Below, in pieces: positions 1-9,469 of a DNA stretch of 64,000 nt (the first letter of the stretch is position 1; each line of letters starts with the position of its first letter). Both the position numbers and the translations under genes were made by a program. Where the stretch lies: contig CAWAHD010000002.1 in the NCBI GenBank assembly GCA_963781785.1, positions 2,232,001 through 2,296,000 of the forward strand, in the 5' to 3' direction. The DNA comes from CAWAHD01 sp963781785 (GTDB lineage: Bacteria; Planctomycetota; Planctomycetia; Isosphaerales; Isosphaeraceae). A model generated the notes under the pieces. The model was not told the DNA's origin. It was given only the letters and a program-made list of their open reading frames with translations, and searched no databases.

Positions 1-19
1 CCTCCCTGTGAGCCCCTTG

Positions 20-39
20 CCCCCCTTTCGCAAGGGGGG
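20..39. terminator. GC-rich hairpin downstream of the DUF58 gene
   Basis: Six C plus TT (20-27) pair with AA plus six G (32-39) around a four-base loop. It lies about 70 bp past the stop of the minus-strand DUF58 gene. No clear T-run follows on the minus strand, so termination is only a possibility; it could equally be a dispersed palindromic repeat. Confidence 0.3.
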
Positions 40-109
40 GAAAGTACCTGGTGGCGCACGCGCTCAGTTGATCGCGCTGCGAAACACCGTCGTCCGGCGT
101 ACCTGGCGA

Positions 110-994
110 TCATCGCTGCCGCTCCCGCATGCGAAAGAACTTCTGCAGGCTGAGCGCGTAGGGCTGATCGGTGCGGATCTCGAGGCGATCGACATTGGCG
201 CGGCGGAGCCAGCCCGCCAATCCTTGTTCCCGCTCGCGCGCGGCTTTCGCAAACAGTGCCCGCACGCGCGGGTGGCGCGTGTCGAGCTCCAGCAGTTCAT
301 CCGTCTCGGCGTCGCGCAAGGTCAGAAACCCGACATCCGGGAGGCTCGATTCGCGCGGGTCACCCAAGGTCACGGCGACACAGTCGTGCCGCTGGTTGGC
401 GATCGCCAGGGCACGCGAGCAATCCGGTCCGAGAAAATCGCTCATCACGAATACGACGCACCGCCGCCGCTGCACCCGCCCCAGAAAGTCGAGTGCCTTC
501 GAGATATCGGTCTGCGCCTTCACCGGCTCGGTGGCCAGCAGTTCCCGGATCAACCTCAGCACGGTGGCTCGTCCCTTGCGGGGCGGAATGTACTTCACCA
601 CGTCGTCGGTGAAGAAGAGCAGGCCAACCTTGTCGTGATTCCTGAGCGCGGTGAACATGAGCACCGCCGCGACTTCGACGGCCGTCTCCATCTTGCTCAA
701 GCGATACGAGCCGAACGAACCGGACGCCGAAATGTCGACCGCCAGGACTACCGTGAGCTCACGCTCCTCGCAAAACGTCTTCACGAAGGGTGTGCCCGTC
801 CGGGCGGTGACGTTCCAGTCGATCGAGCGGATCTCATCTCCGGGGACGTATTCCCGAACGGCGTCGAACTCCATCCCGCGTCCTTTGAAGACGCTCAGAT
901 ATTCGCCGGCCAAGAGGTCATTCACCTGCCGCCGGGCGACAATCTGAATACGGCGGACTTCTTTCAGCACATCTTCCAGTTGTCGAGCAGGCAT
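110..994 (-). CDS. DUF58 domain protein (vWA-like), partner of MoxR
   Basis: 294 residues, the usual length for stand-alone DUF58 proteins. The DUF58 signature region is clear at about residues 40-65 (GRGMEFDAVREYVPGDEIR, then SIDWNVTARTG). A vWA-like metal-binding motif DISASGSFG (DxSxS) follows at about residues 92-100. There is no signal peptide. The gene starts 12 bp after the stop of the MoxR ATPase gene on the same strand, the classic MoxR-DUF58 operon arrangement. The family is thought to act with MoxR AAA+ chaperones in assembling or activating partner proteins, often cell-envelope or metal-dependent complexes; the substrate here is unknown. The operon probably continues leftward beyond the window. 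Confidence 0.92.
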   Translation of the reverse strand: MPARQLEDVLKEVRRIQIVARRQVNDLLAGEYLSVFKGRGMEFDAVREYVPGDEIRSIDWNVTARTGTPFVKTFCEERELTVVLAVDISASGSFGSYRLSKMETAVEVAAVLMFTALRNHDKVGLLFFTDDVVKYIPPRKGRATVLRLIRELLATEPVKAQTDISKALDFLGRVQRRRCVVFVMSDFLGPDCSRALAIANQRHDCVAVTLGDPRESSLPDVGFLTLRDAETDELLELDTRHPRVRALFAKAAREREQGLAGWLRRANVDRLEIRTDQPYALSLQKFFRMRERQR

Positions 995-1006
995 GGAACG
1001 TTCGCT

Positions 1007-1996
<990 letters not shown>

Positions 1997-2328
1997 CTTA
2001 TCCGATCAAACCTCCGGTCTCTTTTGCTCGATCCATGGATCCGCCACCCTTGATCGGGCCGGCGCGGGGCAGGGGGCTCCAGTCCTTGATCCAACCTGCG
2101 GCTCTCTCAAGCAACTCGGTCGATTCGCTCGCCGCCGCTCTGTGATACGCAAGTCTGACGGGCGAGGTTCGATACCCGGTGAAACCGTCTCGTCCCGGCC
2201 GCCCGCGAGCTACTTATCACGCCGCCAAAGCGCGGCTAGAATGTTACCACACTTGATTGTGGGGATGAAACTCCGACCAGCCCGGTGCAGGCTGACGGCT
2301 GTTCGCCATCGAATCTCGGAGGTAACCA
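1997..2328. other. Divergent intergenic region (332 bp)
   Basis: It separates the leftward MoxR operon from the rightward small membrane protein gene. It holds the plus-strand promoter candidate at 2214-2242 and a good Shine-Dalgarno (CGGAGGT, 2317-2323) for the ATG at 2329. No RNA gene was recognised. Confidence 0.6.
2214..2242 (+). promoter_or_regulatory. Sigma-70-like promoter candidate for the 2329 gene
   Basis: TTATCA (2214-2219), a 17-bp spacer and TAGAAT (2237-2242) match the housekeeping consensus at 4/6 and 5/6 positions. The predicted transcript start gives a leader of about 80 bases before the ATG at 2329. Confidence 0.4.
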
Positions 2329-2715
2329 ATGGCTGAGGCCGAGGCTCATCGTATGTCAATGTTATCTCTCTTGTTGCGCCAAGGCGGACCCGATGGTTTT
2401 GGGATTGTTGTCCTTGGCCTGATGCTGACACTGTGGGGGTTTGTCAATCTGGTGCTGATCCGGAACCGGGGGCTTCTGACTGCGCAGGCGCTCTTATCAT
2501 TCGTGCCGCTGGTCATGGCCCTCTTCAGCATGTTTAACGGCCTGGCGTCGTTTTTGGAAATGGCGAGTGCTGCCGGCGCCGGTCCGCGCCCGGAGGTCAT
2601 GGCGAACACAGTGGTCCACGCGATCGCCTGCGGGATCTTCGGTGCCGCGTCGACGGGTGTCCCGGCGGTCATCGGCATTGCCGCGCTCTCCAGGAGCGGT
2701 TCGTCGCAGGCGTGA
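2329..2715 (+). CDS. Small integral membrane protein, function unknown
   Basis: 128 residues with three hydrophobic stretches (about 22-44, 52-75 and 98-122) separated by short loops, so a three-helix inner-membrane protein is likely. A strong Shine-Dalgarno (CGGAGGT) lies 5-6 bp before the ATG, which supports the start. I do not recognise a family: a small-residue run near the end (GIFGAASTGVPAVIGIAAL) is reminiscent of MotA/ExbB-type channels, but that is only a resemblance. It lies about 110 bp upstream of the marR-like gene, which seems to have its own promoter. Confidence 0.7.
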   Translation: MAEAEAHRMSMLSLLLRQGGPDGFGIVVLGLMLTLWGFVNLVLIRNRGLLTAQALLSFVPLVMALFSMFNGLASFLEMASAAGAGPRPEVMANTVVHAIACGIFGAASTGVPAVIGIAALSRSGSSQA

Positions 2716-2759
2716 CATGCGGCGGCGCGTTCCGGGACTGTAGGAAATGGAGTCGATAC

Positions 2760-2800
2760 TTGCCACGCGGTCTGGAGTTCGCTATTTAGTACGTATACGT
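2760..2800 (+). promoter_or_regulatory. Promoter with palindromic operator candidate upstream of the MarR gene
   Basis: TTGCCA (2760-2765), a 17-bp spacer and TATTTA (2783-2788) form a plausible promoter. The perfect 10-bp palindrome ACGTATACGT (2791-2800) covers the predicted transcription start, 27 bp before the MarR start codon. MarR dimers bind such palindromes and commonly repress their own promoters, so autoregulation is inferred. Confidence 0.5.
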
Positions 2801-2827
2801 CGCTTTTGCCGGCTGAGGGGATGATTC

Positions 2828-3301
2828 ATGTCTGGGCATGAACTGGCCATCGCCCTTCGGGCGGCTTATCTGACGATGCACCGGAGGACGGACTCGATTC
2901 TGTTGCGATCGGGGGTGACCGCCGACCAGTTCGTGGTGCTTGCGGAGTTGAGCGAGGGTGTCGCCCTGACTCAGCGAGACCTGGTGTCGCGGACTTGGTC
3001 GGACCCGAATACGCTGCGGGCGATGCTGGTTCTTCTGGAGCGCCGCCGTCTTGTTGAGCGGCGTCCGCACCCGACCGACGGGCGTGCGCGCAGTGTTTCG
3101 TTGACAAAGAATGGATGGAGAGTCTTCCGAAAGCTGTGGCGTACCAGTGAGCCGGTCCGAGAAGCGCTGGTCACGGCGGTGGGCCCGGATGAGGCCGAGA
3201 TCTTGGTCGCGCAACTGCGCAAGATCGTGGCCGCACTCGATACGCAGCGAGTCGAATCATCGAGGACGAGGCGCCATCCGCCAGTCGGTGTCGAGAGTTA
3301 A
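2828..3301 (+). CDS. MarR family transcriptional regulator
   Basis: 157 residues with the MarR winged-helix fold. An N-terminal dimerisation helix is followed by HTH helices around VTADQFVVLAELSEG and LTQRDLVSRTWSDPNTLRAM, then the wing RRPHPTDGRARSVSLTKNG, whose DxRxR-type signature is characteristic of the family. GAGGGG lies 7 bp before the ATG. The gene is followed after 52 bp by a secreted esterase on the same strand, so the two are probably cotranscribed and the esterase is a likely target. The C-terminal 15 residues are unstructured and arginine-rich. The ligand is unknown. Confidence 0.9.
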   Translation: MSGHELAIALRAAYLTMHRRTDSILLRSGVTADQFVVLAELSEGVALTQRDLVSRTWSDPNTLRAMLVLLERRRLVERRPHPTDGRARSVSLTKNGWRVFRKLWRTSEPVREALVTAVGPDEAEILVAQLRKIVAALDTQRVESSRTRRHPPVGVES

Positions 3302-3353
3302 ATCGCGATCTCTGAGCGAGCCGTTTTCGCCTTTCCCTGAAACGAGGTTTATC

Positions 3354-4529
3354 ATGAGACACTCGGTCCGATTTGCCCTGCCCCTCTGTGCAGCGTTATT
3401 GACGGTGGCGTCCCTGGCAGCGGCACAGGAACGCGGCGGTCCACGACCTCCGCAGTTTGTCTCGCCCGAGGTGTCGACCGAGCGCAAGATCACCTTCCGC
3501 ATTCATGCACCAAAAGCCGAGGACGTCCGCTTTTCGAGCAGCGACATCCCCAAGAACGGCCGGGGCGTCGAGATGACAAAAGGAGAGAACGGAGTGTGGG
3601 AAGTGTCGGTCGGACCGGTTGGGGCCGGTGCTTACCGCTATAATTTCAACGTCGACGGCGTTGCCGTCATCGATCCCAGGAACCCGGCGACCAGCGAGGC
3701 CAACGCGAACACGTGGAGCCTTGTCTACGTTCCGGGTTCCGAGATCTCCGACGTCAAGAGCGTGCCGCACGGTGCGGTCGCCCAGGTCACGTATTATTCC
3801 AGTACGCTCAAGCGGTTCCGGCGGATGCATGTCTACACGCCGCCGGGTTACGAGAAGGGCGAGGCCGGGTACCCGGTCTTTTACCTGCTACACGGTGCGC
3901 TCGATTGCGATGCATCGTGGACGACCGTCGGCCGGGCTGGTTTCATTCTCGACAACCTGATCGCTGCCGGAAAGGCCAAGCCGATGATCGTGGTCATGCC
4001 GGCGGGTCACACGGGGCCGTTTCGGTTTGGCCCCCCAGGCGATCGTTCCTTCGATCGCCAGCTCAACGAATTTGTGGACGACTTCGTCAAGGATTTGAAG
4101 CCGCATGTCGAGCAGAACTACCGCGTGCTCGGGGACCGGGCGCATCGTGCGATCGCCGGGCTGTCGATGGGAGGAGCGCAGACGCTCAACATCGCATTCT
4201 CGCATCTCGACGAATATGGGTTCATCGGCGTCTACAGCTCGGGCATCTTTGGAATTGCCGGCGGATTCGGGGGGACCGGTCCCAATAAGAAATGGGAAGA
4301 GGAGCACAAGGCCGTTCTGGACAACGCGGAGTTAAAGCCTGGCCTGAAACTGGTCTGGTTCGGCGTCGGCAAGGAAGACTTCTTGATCCAGACGACCCGC
4401 GCTACGGTCAGCATGCTCAAGGATCACAAGTTCGATGTCGTCTCCAAGGAATCCGCCGGCGGTCACACATGGATCAACTGGCGCGACTATCTGGCGGAGT
4501 TTGCCCCGCTTCTCTTCTCTGAGAAGTGA
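3354..4529 (+). CDS. Secreted CE1-type esterase (feruloyl/acetyl-xylan esterase-like) with N-terminal CBM48/E-set domain
   Basis: 391 residues from the ATG at 3354; the frame is open further upstream but that would overlap marR, and the chosen start exposes a clean signal peptide (MRHSVRFALPLCAALLTVAS, then LAAAQE). Residues about 45-125 resemble the E-set/CBM48 domain often found before CE1 esterases (ITFRIHAPKAEDVRF, GAYRYNFNVDGVAVIDPRNP). The alpha/beta hydrolase domain has YLLHGALDCDASW, nucleophile elbow GLSMGG, a probable acidic residue in GVGKEDF, and catalytic His in GGHTWINWRDYL. Such enzymes remove feruloyl or acetyl groups from plant polysaccharides; the exact substrate cannot be read from sequence. 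It probably shares the MarR operon. Confidence 0.9.
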   Translation: MRHSVRFALPLCAALLTVASLAAAQERGGPRPPQFVSPEVSTERKITFRIHAPKAEDVRFSSSDIPKNGRGVEMTKGENGVWEVSVGPVGAGAYRYNFNVDGVAVIDPRNPATSEANANTWSLVYVPGSEISDVKSVPHGAVAQVTYYSSTLKRFRRMHVYTPPGYEKGEAGYPVFYLLHGALDCDASWTTVGRAGFILDNLIAAGKAKPMIVVMPAGHTGPFRFGPPGDRSFDRQLNEFVDDFVKDLKPHVEQNYRVLGDRAHRAIAGLSMGGAQTLNIAFSHLDEYGFIGVYSSGIFGIAGGFGGTGPNKKWEEEHKAVLDNAELKPGLKLVWFGVGKEDFLIQTTRATVSMLKDHKFDVVSKESAGGHTWINWRDYLAEFAPLLFSEK

Positions 4530-4872
4530 CGGCACGTCGGCTGCCGAGAGGCCCGCTTGTGCGGTCTTCTTAACGAACTACTGGGCGACGGTCGGATCGA
4601 ACAGCTCTTTGTTCGAGGGTCTTCGATTCAGCGTGCGCAGTGGCAAACGCAAGCAGGATTCACGGCGCCTGAGGGGCCGAACTTGACAGGACCATCTCTG
4701 GGATACTACGTTTGTGCGATACTGGAAGCTCTCAACCGGGAGAGTCAGGCCGCGTGTGCAAAACCGAAGCGCCATCGCGGCGAGGCCAAGGACGCCGCCG
4801 CAAAGGAGGCGGCCACGAAGACATGACCACCGACCATCGCTAGCTGACCATTGATCCAGCGAGGCCGCTGCT
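4530..4872. other. Intergenic region (343 bp), no convincing gene
   Basis: It lies between the esterase and the M28 peptidase. Short frames exist on both strands, but none has a recognisable family or a good start context. No clear promoter hexamers or terminator hairpin were found. Confidence 0.5.
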
Positions 4873-6549
4873 GTGACGAGCGACTCTTTGGACCGCCCGC
4901 CTGCCGGGCGCCGTTTCCTGCCCGTGATCGCAACCGTCGTCTTCGTGACGATCGTGTGCGGCATTGCGCTTGCGCACCAGCAACCGCCCGCGGCGCTGCC
5001 GGCCGAAGCTCGGCCAGACGCCTTTTCCGCGATGAGGGCGATGAAGCACGTCGCGGCGATCGCACGCGAGCCGCACCCGCTCGGCACGGCCGCGGCGGAG
5101 CCGGTGCGCACGTATCTCCTGGCCGAGCTGAAGGCGCTGGGCTTCGAGCCGGAGATCCAAGAGCCGCACGATGCCCGCACGATCGGCGGTTCCGAGCCAA
5201 AGTCCTTGCCATCGCGGCGCGACGTGCGAAACATCATCGCCCGCTGGCGCGGCACTGGGCCGGCCGGAAAGAAGGCGCTCTTGCTCTCGGCCCATTATGA
5301 CTCGCGGACGAGCGGCCCGGGAGCCGGCGATGATGCCTCGGGCGTGGCGGCGATCCTGGAGTCCCTCCGCGCCTTGAAGGCTGGCCCGCCTCCGGATCGC
5401 GACGTGATCGCTCTCTTCACCGATGGTGAGGAGTCCGGGCTGCTCGGGGCTCGCGTCTTTTCCGAGGAGCACCCCTGGGCCAAGGACGTCGGCGTCGCGC
5501 TCAATTTCGATGCCCGCGGGAATTCCGGGGCATCCTACATGTTCGAGGCCAGCGCCGGCAACGGCTGGTTGATCGAGCAGCTCGCCCAGGCGCTCCCGCA
5601 TCCGATGGCCACCTCACTGACCGGCGCCGTCTATCGGATCATGGGCAACGATACCGATTTCACGATCTTCAAAAACCACGGCATGCCGGGACTGAATTTC
5701 GCTTTCATTGGTGGGCTGCATTACTATCATTCACCCGAAGACACGCCCGCGAACCTCGACCCGCGCGCGCTCCAGCATCAAGGTGAAAACCTGCTGGCGA
5801 TGGCCCTGCACCTGGTCCGGCTCGATCTCGACGACGTCCGGCGCGATGACGTCGTTTATCTCTCGGTGCTCCAACAATTCGTGGCGATCTATCCCATGAG
5901 CTGGGTGATCCCCCTGATGGGGGTCGCCGCACTGGCGTACCTGATCGTGATCGCCCTGGGCCTGGCGCGGAGACGTGTCCGACTCGGGGAAATCGTTGTC
6001 GGGTTCGGGGCCTTCCTCCTGTCCCTGGTCGCGGCGATAATCGCGGCCGACCTGCTCTGGTTGGTCGTACGGGACATCGCGCTAAGCCTCTTCGTGCCCA
6101 TAATGAGGCACGGTGACCCGCTCCTCCCGCTCTTCTCGATCGTCGCGGTGCTGGTTGCGGGCGCTGTGTTTGTCCGGGTGAGCCAGCGCGGGTCGTGGGA
6201 GGGCCTTGGCCTGGGCATCCTGGGATGGTGGCTGGCCGCGACGGCTGCGACCTCGCTCTGGCTGCCGGGCGCGAGCTATGCGTTCCTCTGGCCTTTGCTG
6301 GCGATTCTGGCGGGCCAGACCGTCGCGTTCCTGGTGCCGCGGGGCGGGACGGTCGCCATGCTGGCGTCATGGCTGAGTGCCGTCCCGCTCTTGATTATTC
6401 ACGCGACGATCTTGCCCGGCCTGTTCGTCGGCTTGAATCTGCAGATGACCGCTCTCTTGATGGTCCCGGTTGTGCTGATCGCCGGCGCTGCTTACCCCTG
6501 GCCGGCCAGGTCGTGGGTAGCCCGGCGCGGGTGGAGTGATGGGCTGTGA
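4873..6549 (+). CDS. M28 family zinc aminopeptidase with C-terminal multi-helix membrane domain
   Basis: 558 residues from a GTG start. An N-terminal hydrophobic segment (about 14-36) is a signal anchor. The M28 peptidase domain spans about residues 50-320, with zinc/catalytic motifs SAHYDSRTSG, GAGDDASGVAAIL, FTDGEESGLLGA (the EE pair), LNFDARGNSG and HYYHSPEDTPANLD, which place the active site outside the cytoplasm. The C-terminal third (about 345-550) has roughly six to eight transmembrane helices. This resembles the vacuolar-type membrane protease architecture of M28 plus a TM domain. It probably trims exported peptides. It is convergent with the primase-helicase gene that ends at 6615. 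Confidence 0.93.
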   Translation: MTSDSLDRPPAGRRFLPVIATVVFVTIVCGIALAHQQPPAALPAEARPDAFSAMRAMKHVAAIAREPHPLGTAAAEPVRTYLLAELKALGFEPEIQEPHDARTIGGSEPKSLPSRRDVRNIIARWRGTGPAGKKALLLSAHYDSRTSGPGAGDDASGVAAILESLRALKAGPPPDRDVIALFTDGEESGLLGARVFSEEHPWAKDVGVALNFDARGNSGASYMFEASAGNGWLIEQLAQALPHPMATSLTGAVYRIMGNDTDFTIFKNHGMPGLNFAFIGGLHYYHSPEDTPANLDPRALQHQGENLLAMALHLVRLDLDDVRRDDVVYLSVLQQFVAIYPMSWVIPLMGVAALAYLIVIALGLARRRVRLGEIVVGFGAFLLSLVAAIIAADLLWLVVRDIALSLFVPIMRHGDPLLPLFSIVAVLVAGAVFVRVSQRGSWEGLGLGILGWWLAATAATSLWLPGASYAFLWPLLAILAGQTVAFLVPRGGTVAMLASWLSAVPLLIIHATILPGLFVGLNLQMTALLMVPVVLIAGAAYPWPARSWVARRGWSDGL

Positions 6550-6588
6550 TCAAGTGAATCGCGGGAATCGGCGTGCCTTTCAAAACAC

Positions 6589-6607
6589 GACGAGCGATCG
6601 TCTCGTC
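6589..6607. terminator. Hairpin between convergent genes
   Basis: GACGAG (6589-6594) pairs with CTCGTC (6602-6607) around a seven-base loop inside the 65-bp gap between two convergent genes. On the minus strand it is followed by TGTTTTG. The position suits a shared terminator, but the U-tract is weak. Confidence 0.35.
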
Positions 6608-6614
6608 AAAGTCG

Positions 6615-9460
6615 TCAATCGCGCCCCAGGTGTGACAACGTGCGCAGGATCGTATCGAGCACTGTGTCAAGGTGCCGGCCCACATCTGCGGCGAGGAACC
6701 GGAGCACGAAGTACCCGTGTTCCTGCAAGAGGAGGTCCTTGCGCCGATCGCGGCGATAGGCCTCCTCGCCGTCCAGGTGTTGCGCTCCGTCCAGTTCAAT
6801 GGCCAGTCGTCGATCGGAAGAGACCAGGTCCACTTCCATCCCGCCCATGCCATCGAATGGAATTGGCAATGTCACATTGAGGCGGAATCGGCCTGCGGTA
6901 TCTTGCAAGGTCTCCAGGCGGCGATACAGAAAAGCCTCGGTTGCGCTCCGAGCGCGACTGACTCCCTCGTCGGTCGGAGCAACCTGGCGTGCCGCGTGGA
7001 CGAACAGATTCCCGAGCGGCACATCGACCCCGTCCCGCACAAGTCGCCGGACACTGGCCGCGTACTCGGTCTTCCACTGGGGATCGACCGGCAGCGGAAC
7101 TTCCGCGGGCCATCCCGGCACGGCGCTGGCGGGAAGCAGAATCGTGTAGCCCACAGCCTCGTAGCCGCGGCACCGCCGATCGAACATCCGGGCCAGCATG
7201 GGCACGTTCAGATCGGCGTAATCCATCACGCGCACCTCACGTTTGCGGTCGTGCAGGCGATGCAGCCGGCCCGCGTACTGGGCGATCGTACCGTGCCAGG
7301 ACACCGGCAGCGTGAGGAACAAGGTGTCCAGCCGCGCATCGTCGAAGCCTTCGCCGATCAGTCGTCCGGTCGCAAGCAAGACCCGCGGCTCGTTCTCGGG
7401 GATGGCCGCGAGCCGGGCGATCAGAGCGGCCGTTTCGTTCCTTCCGACCCCGCCGCGAAGCACAACCAGATGCTTTATGCCCGGCGACAGGTGCTCGGCC
7501 AGGATATCGAGATGCTCGTTGCGTTCGGTCAACACCAGCGGCGAGCGACCTTCGTGAACGGCCTCCAGCACTTCGTCGCAGATGAGCTGATTGCGGGCTC
7601 GATCGGCGAGGAGCTCCGAGTACAGTTCTTGAAATTGGATTCGCATATCCTCGGCCATGGCTCCGGACGGGCGAAACCCCGTGGGACGGACATGGACCGC
7701 GTGCGTGAACGGTCGGGCGGCCGCCTGGGCCTTGGCGTCGACCTTGTGACGCACAGGTCCGCATTGCATGAACACGATCGGATGGTGGCCGTCTTTGCGG
7801 TTGACGGTCGCCGACAGGCCCGTGACGAACCTTGCCTTGGCCCGGCGGACGACCTGCTCGAAACTGTGAGCGGGCAGGTGATGGCATTCGTCAACGATCA
7901 GATGTCCATAGTCTCCAACCAGGTCGTTCACGACGCTCTTGCGCACCAGGCTCTGAATGATCGCCACGTCGAGCGACTCCATTCGGCTTCTTTCGCCCGC
8001 CCCCGATCCGGCCGATCGCCGTTGGCGGCAGCCCCAGAAACGCCGACAATCGCTCCACCCATTGTTCCTGCAACTGCCGGCGGTGCACGAGAACGAGCGT
8101 ATTGACTCCGCGCTTTGCGATCAGCCATGCGGCGATGACGGTCTTCCCGAAGGCCGTCGTGGCGGACAAAACGCCGGTGTCGTGGGCCAGCAGATCCCGT
8201 GCCGCCATCAACTGGTCGGGGTGCAGGTCGCCCCGGAATTGCACGTCCAGAGGCGTGCCGGAGGTGCGTTCGTCTCGCATCACGAAGTCAACGTGCAAGG
8301 TCGACAGGAGCTCCTGGACCTCGCCCAGGCAACCGCGTGGCAAGCCGATGTGCTGGGCGCTGTCCAGCGCGCAGGCGATGATGCGCGGCTTGTCGTAGGT
8401 CGGCAGGCGCATCGCCTGCGCCCTGGTGAACTCGGGATTCTGAAACGCAGCCAGGCGGATGAGGCGGTTGTAAAGACCCGGCGGCAACGCCTCCTTGGCG
8501 ATGTAGATCTGATCGCCGAGAACCAGCTCGAGCCGGTCGGGCATCGGTCCGGCGAGCTGAGGGTCTGACCAGCGCCGAGATGGAGTCGAGGCCCAGTGCG
8601 CGGCAGAGGCTTCGTCCGCGGGGGCAACTCGCACGCCGATCAAGCGACCCCTCTTTTCCGCTTCGGAAACGATGCGCTCGACGGTGGCTCGATCGATCTT
8701 CCTGATGCTCGACAAGAGCGCCCACTGGTCGGCATGCGGCTGGTGGCGGTCATCGAGAAAGACGCTGTTGCCGCGCTCTCGCGGCCGCTTCTGTAAAGGC
8801 AGCGCGATCGAGTTGCCAAAACCGCCCTGGGGCAATGTGTCTTGATTGGGGAAGAAGCGATCGTAGGAATCGAGCCCGATGCCTGGCCGGCGTTCCATCG
8901 TTTCGGTCAGCAGGTGGGCGCCGAGCTTGCGCCAGCGTTGCCGGAATCGCCTGCTCGAAGAACAGCCAGATGTGTCCCCCGTTGCCCGAGCGGGACCGCT
9001 CCAGAGCCGCAGCCAGGTTGATCCGGCGACATGTCTCCAGGATGGCTTGCGCATCCTCCGGCCACGCGGCCTTGTCCAGGTCGGCTGCCAGGAAAAAGCA
9101 GGTTTCATCGCGCAGGAGTGGGTAGACCCCCATCACGAAGTCCCGCCCGGAGTCATCGTGGCCGGAAAGATGCCAGCGAATGACGTCGTCCGTCACGGGC
9201 AGAAAGCGTTGATGCGAACATGCCGTGCATTTGATCCTGGGTTTTTCGCACAATCCCCGGGCCCATTCGTTTGCACACGCGGGCTGATAGCCGGATTTGC
9301 CGGTTCTGCGACTCTCGAACCGGCGAGGATAGACGTCGTCTCGCCCGCGAAAAAGCGAGCGAAATAGTGCGATTTTCGACTCAGGCGATGAGAGGCCGTG
9401 GACGAGAGCATTTTGCTGATCTGCGGGGATGGCAACCCGTTTCGCCGCTAGAGCAGTCAT
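6615..9460 (-). CDS. TOTE-type conflict protein: AEP primase + SF2 helicase + C-terminal DUF559-like nuclease (two frameshifts)
   Basis: One gene of about 948 codons read in three frames. Segment 1 (9460 to about 8935) has the primase domain of TOTE conflict systems: FRSLFRGRDDVYPRRFES, a Cys cluster (CEKPRIKCTACSH), metal-binding ADLD in FFLAADLDK, and SGNGGHIWLFF. Segment 2 (about 8935-7980) finishes the primase (GIGLDSYDRFFPNQD) and enters the helicase with Walker A ATTAFGKT. Segment 3 (about 7978-6615) has DECHH, GLSATVNRKDG, GEGFDDARLD and QYAGRLHRLHD, then a nuclease-like tail LAIELDGAQHLDGEEAYRRD resembling DUF559/Vsr-type folds. Both junctions rejoin cleanly with a small indel (near 8,930-8,940 and 7,975-7,980). 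It starts 9 bp after the ABC permease stop, so cotranscription is likely. Function is inferred as nucleic-acid-targeting defence. Confidence 0.85.
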
Positions 9461-9469
9461 CGAACGGCC

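Noticed and set aside
2150..2190. GGTTCGATACC resembling a tRNA T-arm
   Set aside because: The flanking bases do not form a T stem and there is no acceptor or anticodon arm.
4557..4826. 89-codon plus-strand frame between the esterase and M28 genes
   Set aside because: It has no Shine-Dalgarno and no family, and competing frames overlap it in both directions.
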